NCBI RefSeq assembly: GCF_900660665.1
Contig: NZ_LR215037.1
Location: 62,001-126,000, forward strand
Direction of reading: 5' to 3'
DNA from: Mycoplasmopsis maculosa
Lineage (GTDB): Bacteria > Bacillota_I > Bacilli_A > Mycoplasmatales > Metamycoplasmataceae
Length of the DNA: 64,000 bases
The notes beneath the pieces were generated by a model that was not told where the DNA came from, ran no database searches, and was given only the letters and a program-made list of their open reading frames with translations. Numbering within the stretch: position 1 is the first letter of the stretch; the number at the start of each line of letters is the position of its first letter. The position numbers and the translations under genes were made by a program. Positions 33,799-43,869 of the stretch are shown piece after piece.

Positions 33799-33821
33799 CA
33801 AGATGTAAATTACAATGTGGC

Positions 33822-33840
33822 AATAAGCTTTTGGCTTATT
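33822..33840. repeat. Target-site duplication, right copy, still acting as terminator
   Basis: Exact copy of 32379-32397. It is followed by TTTTT on the plus strand and lies 2 bases after the dUTPase stop on the minus strand. Before insertion a single copy would have been a bidirectional terminator for uvrC and the dUTPase gene. Confidence 0.92.
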
Positions 33841-33842
33841 TT

Positions 33843-34346
33843 TTAATATCTTTCCCTCACTCTATCATGATTTTTTTTATTTTTAACATAATATCATTTT
33901 ATTATTTCTTCTTCAGAATAACCGAGTAATTTAGCTATGCCTAATGTCATAGCTAATATTTCACCTATAACATATTTATTAATGTTGTTAATCATACTAC
34001 TTATTGTTTGAAATAATAAGCAAATTTGATAATTAACATTATCAGAAAGAATTAATGGTTCAATGTTAGGATCTACATCATATTTATAGGCGAATGAACC
34101 CATGAAATGTAAAATGTCTGCAAATTCTTCTAATATTTTGTCATGATCAATATTTTTTTTAGCTTTTCAATACTTAAAGCTTTGTACTTCATTAGCAAAT
34201 TCTGCGGTTTCAACTAAACTTGCTAGAATTTGCATTATTTGAAAATCTCTCGGTTTAATGTTAGAATTAGAAGCGTCAATATCATTTCTGCTTGAAATTT
34301 TTTCATCTAATTCTTTTTGCATATTAAAAATATCTCTAAAATTCAT
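33843..34346 (-). CDS. Dimeric-type (all-alpha) dUTP diphosphatase
   Basis: A 167-residue protein of the dUTPase_2 / MazG-like all-alpha NTP pyrophosphatase group. It hydrolyses dUTP (dUDP) to dUMP, limiting uracil in DNA and feeding thymidylate synthesis. The N-terminal MNFRDIFNMQKELDEKI, the metal-binding pairs ETAEFANEVQSFKYWKAKK and EEFADILHFMGS, and the C-terminal IIKWYYVKNKKNHDRVRERY match the family in order. It was joined through two TGA Trp codons. The neighbouring uvrC and nfo genes also protect DNA. Confidence 0.9.
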
Positions 34347-34368
34347 ATTTTAATTATAGCATTAAAAA

Positions 34369-34392
34369 ATAGTGATTTTTGATCACTATTTA
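34369..34392. terminator. Terminator after the PQ-loop gene
   Basis: Stem atagtgat / atcactat with loop ttttg. A/T runs flank both sides, so it can work in both directions. Confidence 0.7.
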
Positions 34393-34400
34393 TTTTTTTA

Positions 34401-35138
34401 TTAAGCTTGTACTTTTGTATTGTTTTTTTCTTTTTTACTAAAACCATATCTAAAATATAAAATAATCATAATTGTATATATAGCCATACCAATTGATTGT
34501 AATACAATAGCAGATATTCAAGTTGGAGCTCCAACAGGTATGCTTGTTGCTAAGTAAACCATAATTGTTGCGTTTAAGAATAATCCTATTCAAAGCATTA
34601 AGAAACTTAATCCTTGAACACTTTTTGCTTTTATTGTTTTGTATATTTGTACTGAAAAAGGCAACGCTGTACATAAACCTGCGATAATTGTTAATATTGT
34701 TAAAACAACATTATCTGGTGCTAATTGAATTGATTTTGTGTATCCTGCATAAGTAACTATTGTAAAGACAATAACAAAAGTTGTTGCAATTCAAATTAAT
34801 ATTCCAAAAAATACTTTAAATCAAAGCTTTAAGTTTTTATCAAATATAAAAAAGCCTGATATTGTTATTGCCATTAAGAAAACAAAGGCTAAGTTTGCTA
34901 TTATAGTAATAATTAAATCTGTTGGTTTTTCTGGGTCTAATAAATTTAATGTACCTGTTGAATTAAATAATAAGAAATCAACAACAAAAAGAAATCCACC
35001 TAAAAAGTATATTAGAAATGTTGCATAAGAAATACCACCAACTTTTTTAGTTTTTCAAGTTGTTATTATTTGTGGAATTGAAATAGATATCATTATAATA
35101 CTTGAAATAATTCCAAAAATTAAACTAACTATGTGCAT
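34401..35138 (-). CDS. PQ-loop repeat membrane transporter
   Basis: A 245-residue, seven-helix protein with two PQ-loop repeats: SSIIMISISIPQIITTWKTKKVGGISYATFLIYFLGG, and TALPFSVQIYKTIKAKSVQGLSFLMLWIGLFLNA. The family includes SemiSWEET sugar and amino-acid carriers. The second repeat has SVQ in place of PQ, as in related bacterial proteins. The cargo is unknown. SD AAAGGAG precedes ATG 35138. It is divergent from asnS. Confidence 0.85.
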
Positions 35139-35365
35139 TTTTCTCCTTTCATTTTTTAAAATATAAAATTATAAATACTAATTAATTTTACCTAAAATAA
35201 GAATTTTTAAAACTTTTTATTTTTAATTTTTTAAATAAAAACTTATTATTAAAATAATATTCAAATCAAATATTAAATTTATATAAAACTTATATATGTT
35301 AAAATTATTAATATATAAATATTAAAAATTAAAATTTAAACTAAATATTAATTAAGGAGTATTGC

Positions 35366-36721
35366 ATGAATGCATCAATTAAAGAAATATTAGAAAAAGA
35401 ATTACAATTTTCAAATAAAAAAGTTTTAATAAGAGGTTGAGTAACTTCAAATAGAGGTAATAAAAAAATTAGATTTATTTCCATTAATGACGGTTCAACA
35501 ATTGAATCTTTACAAATAACTTTAAAAGGTGAAAAATTTGATTTTGAAATTTTAGACCAAACACGTTTAGGTGCAGCTGTAGAAGTTGAAGGAGAAATAA
35601 TTTTAACTCCCGAAGCAAAACAAAAATTAGAATTACTTGCTACAAGTTTTAAAGTTTTAAAAAATGTTGATTTGGATTATCCTATCCAAAGGCAAGAAAT
35701 AAATACAGAAACTCTTAGAGAGATTCCTCATTTAAGACATAGAACTAATTTATTTAGAGCTATTATGCTAATTAGAAGTACTTTAGCCTTGGAAATTCAT
35801 AATTATTTTTCAAAAAAAGGTTTTCTTTATTTCAATGCTCCGATAATAACAAGTAATGATGGTGAAGGAGCTGGTGAAACTTTTTTTGTAAATGATGGTA
35901 ATAAAGAAAAACCATTTTTTGGAACTAATAAAGCAACATTGGGAGTTACTGGTCAATTACATGCTGAAAGTTATGCCATAGGATTTAATAAAGTTTATAC
36001 CTTTGCTCCTACTTTTAGAGCTGAACATTCAAATACAAAAAAACACGCAGCAGAATTTTGAATGGTAGAGCCTGAAGTCGCTTTTTATGAGTTAAAAGAT
36101 GTTATCACTCTAGCTGATGATTTATTAAAAAACGTTATAAAAAATACAATTCAAAAACACGAAGCTGAATTTAAGTTTTTAACAGAAAATATTGATAAAA
36201 ATTTATTGAACAAATTAGAAAATTTTGTGAATAAAAAATTAACAATAATGGATTACCAAGAAGCGTTAGTGGAATTAGAAAAAGTAAAAAATATTTTTGA
36301 AAATAAAGATATAAAATTTGGTTTAGATTTTGGAACTGAGCACGAACGTTATTTAGCTGAAAAAGTTGTTAACGGACCAGTTGCTATAACAAACTTCCCT
36401 AAAGAATTTAAAGCGTTTTATATGCATCAAAATGAAGATAATAAAACAGTTGCAGCATTTGATTTACTTGTTCCTGGAATAGGAGAATTAATTGGGGGAA
36501 GCCAAAGAGAGGTTAGATATGATAAACTCTTATCAAGAGCTCTTGAAATTGGAATAAGTCAAGATGAATTGCAATGATATCTTGATTTACGTCGTTTTGG
36601 TGACTCAGGATCAAGTGGTTTTGGTATTGGTTTTGAAAGATTGGTTATGTATGTAACTGGTGTTGATAATATAAGAGATGTAATACCTTATCCAAGAACA
36701 ACTGGAAATATAAAAATGTAA
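35366..36721 (+). CDS. asnS: Asparaginyl-tRNA synthetase
   Basis: A 451-residue class IIb synthetase. N-terminal OB fold: [27 protein letters not shown]. Class II motif 2 is [21 protein letters not shown], motif 3 is [20 protein letters not shown], and the Asn-specific block RTTGNIKM is at the C-terminus. SD AAGGAG precedes ATG 35366. It begins a plus-strand run through the helicase gene. The next gene starts 11 bases later. Confidence 0.97.
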
Positions 36722-36732
36722 TGGAGTAATTT

Positions 36733-37737
36733 ATGCAATTATCAATTATTGTTCCTAATATAAAAACTTCTATTGAACTAGAAAACACATTAGAAAATTT
36801 TAGAACTCAAAATACTCAAGATTTTGAATTAATTCTTGTTATAACTAATATTAATAAAACAATGTATTCTTTACTTGAAGAAGGATTAAAATTTTTTGGT
36901 TCTAGATTAAAATTTATTTTAAACAGCAATAGAAAAAGTATTCAAAATAATATTGTTAGTGGTTTCCACTTAGTTAAAGGCAAATACGTAACAATTATAT
37001 ATACTGATAATAAGTTGAAAGATCATTATGTTGAAGATCTTGTTAATCTTTCATCTAAATATGATACTGATGTAATTGAGTACAGACCAAGATTAATTAA
37101 TACAATTCGTTGAAAACCAGAACCTAGAATTAAGCCTTTACATGTATATAACATATTAAATGAACCAGAATATGTAGCTTATGCTTATCCTTTCATATTT
37201 AATAAAATTTTTAAAAATTCACTCATTCAACAATTTATTAAATTTAAACAAAAAGAATTAAATGATACTAAATTTGCTGTAGAACTAACTTATATGTTGT
37301 TATTAAAATCAACTAGTTATGTTTATGAAAACATAAGAATAATAAAAGAAAATATTTCTTCTTCTTTATGATTGACACCTAAAAATTTTATTTATCAGTT
37401 TAATGAAATAATTAATTATGTAGAAATTAATAATATTAAACTTTCCCATGAAATAAATTATGCTAATTTATACTTTTTACAATTGTTTTTAGCTGGTTTA
37501 CTCAAAACATGAAGAAGAAGATTTTCGTTAAATGTTTTTAAAGACATAACAAATTACAATGAAAAAAGATCTACAAAATTTACAGAAGACTTATATAAAT
37601 ATTTAGAAAAATTTCATAAAGATAATTTATTGTTTTTTACAACAAATATTTATATGTTAAAAAATAATTCTGAAACAAAATCATTGAAAAAATTACCTCC
37701 AATTAATAAATGGAATGATATTTTAGGTGAGCTATAA
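36733..37737 (+). CDS. Glycosyltransferase family 2-like protein
   Basis: A 334-residue protein whose first 130 residues resemble a GT-A fold: MQLSIIVPNIKTSIELENTLENFRTQNTQDFELILV and SGFHLVKGKYVTIIYTDNKLKDHYVEDLV. The usual DxD metal site is replaced by YTDNK, so the activity is uncertain. The C-terminal 200 residues are helical and lineage-specific. Its stop overlaps the next start by one base. A role in making membrane glycolipids or surface polysaccharide is an inference. Confidence 0.7.
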
Positions 37738-38384
37738 TGCTTCATAAAAATGTTTCATTTTGAAGAAGATTATTTCAAAGATTTATTGATATATTTTTGT
37801 TTTTCGCATTAATTTTTATATCATTCTATTTTATAGTTATTTTTAATCAAAAAAAAGGATTAAAAATTTCTTCTTATTATTCTTTTTTAATAGTATCTTT
37901 ATTTATTTCTCTTTTTTATTTCCTTTTTATACCTTTATTTTATAAATTAAAAACAATAGGTATGCTAATCACAAATGTTCAATTTATTTTGAATAACAAA
38001 ACAAAAAATAAAATAAAATACTTGTTTTTTATAAAAAGATTAATTTTTACTTTATTTATTTCGATTTTTATTATTTTAATTTTTTTATTTTTTATTTATC
38101 CAAGCGATTTACCTACTTTTTTAACTTTTTTATCTAAAAGAAGTAATACTAAATTTAAGTTTTTGCTTGTTGAAAAATTAATATCTATAACTATGTCGAT
38201 TTTAGCTTTTTTATTTTTTGCTGATGTTTTATTTTTAGCTGTAAACAAAAAGAAAATCAGTATTTTTGACTATCTTACTCAATCTAGATTGGTTTATATT
38301 AAACATTTTAATATAAGTAAAACTAAAAAGACTGTTTTATTGCCATTTAAGTCAAAAAACGTTAATTTTATAATTAATGAATAA
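37737..38384 (+). CDS. RDD-family membrane protein
   Basis: A 215-residue membrane protein with four hydrophobic segments. The opening FWRRLFQRFIDIFLFFALIFISF carries the Arg-x-x-Asp of the RDD family, and KTIGMLITNVQFI and ISIFDYLTQSRLV match its later conserved blocks. The start codon overlaps the upstream stop (ATAATG). It lies 14 bases before the helicase gene. Family function is poorly known; some members are proposed ion antiporters. Confidence 0.75.
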
Positions 38385-38398
38385 TTAAGGAGTAGAAT

Positions 38399-40588
38399 AT
38401 GCAAACTAATACCAATATTAATAGAGAAGATTTAATAATTGAAGGATTAAATGATGATCAAAAAGAAGCTTTGTATCATTTTGATTCTCCTTTGAGAATA
38501 ATAGCTGGTGCTGGGAGTGGTAAAACAAGAGTTTTAACACGTAAAATAGCTTATTTAATAAATGTTTTAGGTATTTCACCTGAAGATATTTTAGCTGTTA
38601 CTTTTACAAACAAAGCTGCAAATGAAATGGCTGATCGTGTTAAACAATACACTAATAATAAATTAACAAAAGGAAATGTTGATATTGCAACATTTCATTC
38701 CTTATGCGCTAAAATACTAAGAATTGAATCTTCAAATATTGGATTAAAAAATGATTTTCAAATAATTGATGACATTGATAAAAAATCAATTTTAAAAAAC
38801 ATTTATAAAAGGTTAGATATCGAAACAAATGATTTAACATTTAAAAACTTAATAAGAATTTTTTCTTGAGCTAAAAATAAACACTATACTAATGATGAAA
38901 TTAGAAAATATATAAATACTGAATTTGATTATGAATATGGAGATGTTGAAACTATCATAAATGTTTTTAGTGAATACACTTCTTACTTGATTGAAAGAGC
39001 AAGTTTAGATTTTGATGATTTAATAATAAAGGTTAATGAATTATTTAATAAAAATCATGAAATTGCTAAAAAATGATCAGCAAAATATTCTTATATTCTT
39101 GTGGATGAATTTCAAGATACATCTTTAGTTCAATATGAAGTTATTAAAGTTTTAGCAAGTGGAGATGCCCAATTAACAATAGTGGGAGATCCTGATCAAA
39201 CAATTTATAGATGAAGAAACGCAGATGTAAATTTAATTTTAAATTTTGAAAAAGACTTTCCTAAAACAAAAACAATTATTTTAAATAAAAATTATCGTTC
39301 AACAAAGAAAATTCTAGAAGCAGCTAATTCATTAATAAAACATAATTTAAAACGTTTTAATAAGGATTTAATAACTGATAAAGAAGAAGGAACTGAAATA
39401 GAATTTTCTCATGCTTTTAGCCCTGAAGCAGAAGTAAGATGAGTTGTTCAAAAAATAAATGAATTGAAGAAACAAAAAATCCAACTTAAAAATATAGCTA
39501 TTTTTTATCGTTCAAATAGCTATGCTAAAAATTTTGAAGAACAATTAATAAATGAAAATATTAGTTACAAAATTTTTGGAGGAGAAAAATTTTACCAAAG
39601 AAAGGAAATTAAAGATGCTTTGGCATTTTTAAGGGTCATATATGATGGTAATGATTTACCACTTTTAAGAATTATAAATATTCCTCCTAAAAAAATTGGT
39701 GAAAAAACTATTTTGAAATTACAAGATATGGCAAAAGAAAAAAAATTATCTATTTTTAATACTCTTGTAAAACATTATAAAGAAATAGATGCACCATTAA
39801 ATACCGTTAATTCTATAATTATGTTTTTAAACTATGTCTTAAAATATAGAAAAGCTTTATCTTCTAACCCAATACATGTTGTTTTACATAAGTTTTTACA
39901 AGAAGTAGGATATTATAATTACATATCACAAGATGTTGGTTTAAAAGGCACAGGCGAAGAGAATATAAAAATCTTAATTAATGGAATAGAAGAGTGGGAA
40001 AAAAATAATCCAGATAAAACAATAAAAGAATATTTTGATTATATCTCTTTATTGTCAGCTTATGATGCTACAGATGAATCATTAAGTTATGTTTCACTTA
40101 TGACTGTTCATTCAGCTAAAGGGCTAGAATTCGATAATGTTTTTCTAGTTGGTATGAGTGAAAATATATTTCCTCATTATAAATCAGTAAATAATCCTGA
40201 GGCAATTGAAGAAGAAAGAAGATTGGCCTATGTAGCTATAACAAGGGCTAAAAATAAACTTTTTGTTTCCGATTCAAGAGGAGTTCATTTACACAATAAC
40301 AACGAGAAAGTTCCATCAAGATTTTTAAAAGAAATGGGAATTGATACAAATGATTTTATATTGCAGGTCCATGATGCAAGTGTGATAGATATCCAAAATG
40401 GAGTTGAGAAAAAATCACGTGAAAAAAATAAAAATATTTTAAGAGGCGATATTATTAGTCATACATTTTTTGGAGAAGGCGAAGTTATAGAAGTTTTAGG
40501 AGATACTATTCATGTTCATTTTAAAACTTATGGACTAAAATCACTAGCTAAAAATCATGAATCAATTAGACTTTTAAAAGAGAAATAG
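38399..40588 (+). CDS. pcrA: UvrD/PcrA-type ATP-dependent DNA helicase
   Basis: A 729-residue superfamily 1 3'-5' helicase. Motif I is IIAGAGSGKTRVL, Ia VTFTNKAANEM, II ILVDEFQDTS, III VGDPDQTIYRWRNA, IV IAIFYRSNSYAKNFEE, V SLMTVHSAKGLEFDNVFLVG and VI EERRLAYVAITRAKNKL. The C-terminal Tudor-like end is GDIISHTFFGEGEVIEVLGDTIHVHF. SD AAGGAG precedes ATG 38399. It functions in excision repair and replication-fork maintenance. Confidence 0.95.
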
Positions 40589-40594
40589 GTTTTT

Positions 40595-42214
40595 ATGGTT
40601 ACATTATTGTCTTATATAGTTTTATCATTTTTAATAATATTTTTAATTTCTATTATTGGTCTTACTATTTATTTTTCAAATATAAAAATATCAAATATAA
40701 ATAATTTCAACACGAATGGTATTTTTGTTTTTAAGATAAATTATCAAGATAAAACTGTAATGAGGGTTTCAAAAAATAATATAAGTGGTACTTTAAATTT
40801 TGATTCAAAAACAAATGGAATTATGACGAATAAAACTATTTCATTGAAAGAGTTCCTGAATTTTTTTGATAATAATTTTAAAGATAAAATAATTACTTAT
40901 TTAGAAAAGAATAATTATAAAAATTCTTTCGAATTTTCTATGAATCTAAACTCTAAATCATTTAAAAATCAAGAGTTTTATGATTTATATGAAAAGCTTG
41001 AAACAAATTCCAAAAACGGTTTGTTAAAAATTAAGTTTTATCCTTCTTTAGAAGAAAAGAGATATTATTGTATTATAAGTTGAGATATTTCTCCTATATA
41101 TGCTATTCCTAGAAAAATTAATTATATTACTGAAAAAGATAATTTTGTTCATGTTACTAGTGAATATAATGTTTGTTTTTCTTTATCATTGAATAGTTAT
41201 TATTATAAAAATAAACTTGAAGAAGTTGACTATGATAGAATTATTATTTCTTTAGGATTAAAAAATAGCACTTCTTATATATTTTTAAACGATGGTATAT
41301 TATATGTTTTTATACCAACAAAAAGCTTTAATAAATTACAAATAATGCTTAAAAAATTTACAAAACATATTGATTTTTTATTAAATAATAAAAATATTAA
41401 TCCATATTTTAATAATGTTTCACTTCTATCTTTTAATAAGTTTCACAGTATAGATCAACTTGATACTTTTTTATTAAAATCTAAATTTCTTCTTTATAAC
41501 TTAGAAAATAATAATGATATAAATAAATATTCAAAATGATTTATAGGAGAAGAAAAGTATAATGATGAATTTAAACTTTTTTTATCAAAGTATAATGATT
41601 TTATTGAAAAAAATGAAACTTTAAATTTTATAAAAGAAACTATTTTTGTTAAAAAATATGAAAACGATGAGAATACAAATATAAAAATTTTAAAAGCCAG
41701 AATTCCAGGGTTTTCAGAAAAAGATTTAATATTTTGAAATAACATTTCATGATTAAAATACAAAAATTTATATACAAAAAATAATTATTTAATACAAAAT
41801 GAAGATGAAAATTCTCACTTGTTACTAGAAATATCAGATTTTTCTTTAGATGATAATTTACTAACAAAAGATAAAAACTTGTATTATATTTTAAGATCTT
41901 TAAATAACAACTTAAATTTTGACAACATAAATGATTTTATTTCAAATCATAAAAAATATGATTACAATTTAGGTTTATATATAAATGAAATAGATGAAAA
42001 AATATATAATTTTATAAGAAATAATTATTTTAAATATTTTATTATAAGTAATGAATTATTTAATAAATCTATAATAAATCAACACTTATATTTAAAATTA
42101 AATGTTTTGCTTAAAAGAATAAAAAGTAATAATATAAAAGTAATATTTGAGAATGTGAACAAAAACATAGATTCTGTAATAAAGCAAAAATTTGATATTA
42201 AATATTATTATTAA
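40595..42214 (+). CDS. Membrane-anchored protein of unknown function, helicase-linked
   Basis: A 539-residue protein with one N-terminal helix (about residues 4-28: LLSYIVLSFLIIFLISIIGLTIYF) and a large Asn/Lys-rich soluble part. A middle section (LSLNSYYYKNKLEEVDYDRIIISLGLKN...YIFLNDGILYVFIPT) and the end (YNFIRNNYFKYFIISNELFNKS...LNVLLKRIKSNNIKVIFENVN) faintly recall a degenerate GGDEF-EAL arrangement, with none of the catalytic motifs. I do not recognise a definite family. It starts 7 bases after the helicase stop, so it is probably in the same operon. Confidence 0.7.
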
Positions 42215-42258
42215 TTTATAATTTATAAGTATTAAAATTAAAAAAGAAAGGATAAATT

Positions 42259-43143
42259 ATGAGTAAAATAGGATTTATCTTTGACTCTTTTGTTTGTTCG
42301 TCAGAAAAAGAACTTAATGAACAAGGATTTGGTTATTTGCCCTTTAGAAGTGATATTGACGGCATTACTTATGAAGATGGTATAGATGTTGATCAAAATG
42401 AATTATTAAATTTAATAGCTAAAGGAAATTCATTAAAATCTTCTTTGCCAAGATATGATAGGATGACAAATTTGTTTGAAAAAATGAGTGCTGAGTATGA
42501 TTATGTTATTTATTTACCTATAAGTGATTCTCTAAGTTCGACTTATAAAACAGCCTTAAATTTATCAAAAGATTATTCAAATATAGTTGTATACAACAAT
42601 GAATGAGGCGGTGATCAACTAATTGATGTTGCTAATTATGCAAAAAAAGTATATGAAGAAACAAAAAATTTAAATAAAGTCATTAAAGTGTTGGATTATA
42701 TAAAAGAAAGATCATTAATTTATGTTTTACCAACAGACTTAAAGTATGTTATTAATGGTGGTAGAGTTTCAGCTGTTAAAAAATTTGCATTAAAAACACT
42801 TAATTTTTTAAAAATGCACCCTATTATTAAATTTTATGAGTCTTCTGCAACAACTGGCGGAATAGCTAAATCAATTAAAAGTGGTGTTTCGCAAATTATT
42901 GATAAACTATTAAAATTTGCTACACAATATAAATATGGAGATTCTCCTGAAAAATATAATATTCATTGATTGAGTGGGATTTCAAATAATGTTAATGAAA
43001 CAGTTAAAGATGTTGCAAAAGAAATGAATATTTCATTTAAAACAATAAAACCTATTTCTTCAAGTGTTGCTATTCATACAGGTCCTGAAGCTTTTTCAGT
43101 AAGTATAATGCCAAATTTAGATGAAATTGATATAAAATTATAA
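42259..43143 (+). CDS. DegV-family fatty-acid-binding protein
   Basis: A 294-residue DegV protein. Typical features are MSKIGFIFDSF, YLPISDSLSSTYKTALNLSKDYSNIVVYNN, TDLKYVINGGRVSAVKKF and HTGPEAFSVSIMP. DegV proteins bind fatty acids and in Firmicutes (FakB) present them to the kinase FakA. SD AAAGGA precedes ATG 42259. The gene ends at a strong terminator. Confidence 0.9.
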
Positions 43144-43147
43144 AAAA

Positions 43148-43175
43148 AATAATAGCAACCTATTATTTTTTTATT
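43148..43175. terminator. Terminator between degV and the convergent gene
   Basis: Stem aataatag / ctattatt with loop caac and a T run. Confidence 0.75.
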
Positions 43176-43643
43176 TTAAATAGTTGACTGAAAATTATTA
43201 TTTTTCTTTATAAAAATCATATTTGGAAATTTATTTTCCTCATTTAATTTATTGACCATCTTATTTACAATTTCAACTTGTGATTTAAAACTTAATTCCG
43301 ATGAATCATCTTCATTATAGTTTTCTTGATCTAATTTGCTTTGAAAATCTACTATATCCATTTTATATATTTTTTTAAGATCTACCATCATAAGAATAGG
43401 TAATTGATCTTTTATTTCTTCTTTAAAAACCTTAAGATATACATAATTTTCATTATCTATATTTTGTTCTGAATTTGTTGAACAGTTTAAAAAGTATACA
43501 AATTCTTCGTCTTGAGCAATAACTATTACTATATTTGAAATTAATTTATTTTCTCCCTTAATTTTTTTAATAAATTTATCCATTAAATACAATGGTTTTA
43601 ATACTGGAATTTCTTCCTTTAATCTATATTTTATATTTTCCAT
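43176..43643 (-). CDS. Unknown 155-residue protein, possible toxin-like fold
   Basis: A single-gene unit. MENIKYRLKEEIPVLKPLYLMDKFIKK, then a beta-rich part LISNIVIVIAQDEEFVYFLNCST...NENYVYLKVFKEEIKDQLPILMMVDLKKIYKMD, ending with a charged C-terminus. The layout (a strand pair with FVYFLN, then a LPILMMVDLKKIY block) loosely recalls ToxN/AbiQ or the Mbov_0400-like mycoplasma family, but no catalytic signature can be shown. Not recognised with confidence. The gene upstream is divergent and the spacer between them holds a repeated 15-mer. Confidence 0.55.
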   Translation of the reverse strand: MENIKYRLKEEIPVLKPLYLMDKFIKKIKGENKLISNIVIVIAQDEEFVYFLNCSTNSEQNIDNENYVYLKVFKEEIKDQLPILMMVDLKKIYKMDIVDFQSKLDQENYNEDDSSELSFKSQVEIVNKMVNKLNEENKFPNMIFIKKNNNFQSTI

Positions 43644-43701
43644 AATTTAATTTTATCTATTATATTTTTTATTTTTTTATAATATTTTCTAATGGCATTA
43701 A

Positions 43702-43789
43702 ATTGTTAATAATTTGCAAAAAAACGTTTTTAAAGCAAAATAACTATCAAATAATTATTTTTTTATAAAAAATTATTGTTAATAATTTG
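43702..43789. repeat. Direct repeat of 15 bases in the divergent spacer
   Basis: attgttaataatttg occurs at 43702-43716 and 43775-43789, 73 bases apart. Each is followed by a related A/T stretch containing aaaac-tttt-aa. It could be a protein-binding site or chance in AT-rich DNA. Confidence 0.5.
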
Positions 43790-43857
43790 TTCATTAGTTT
43801 ATAAAAACATTTTTGAAACTATTTTATTCATATAATTAATAAAGAAAAAATATTGTT

Positions 43858-43863
43858 TATAAT
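43858..43863 (+). promoter_or_regulatory. -10 box close to start of the 515-residue protein gene
   Basis: TATAAT six bases before ATG 43870, with no SD. Fits a leaderless transcript. Confidence 0.45.
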
Positions 43864-43869
43864 TTAATT

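Larger units (their letters stand above)
32398..33821. mobile_element. IS30-family insertion sequence, IS1630-like, intact
   Basis: A 1424-base element bounded by 19-bp direct repeats. The terminal inverted repeats are 26 bases with 3 mismatches: left begins GCTAAATTGTAATTTACATC, right (read inward) begins GCCACATTGTAATTTACATC. It carries one full-length transposase. Insertion into, and duplication of, a terminator inverted repeat is the behaviour described for IS1630 of Mycoplasma fermentans. TGA codons as Trp show that it is native to mycoplasmas. Confidence 0.93.

Noticed and set aside
37737-38384. Possible glycosyltransferase partner or flippase
   Set aside because: The sequence fits the RDD family; no flippase motifs were seen.
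41494-41867. Two minus-strand frames of hydrophobic residues
   Set aside because: They are antisense to the 539-residue protein, with no start signals.
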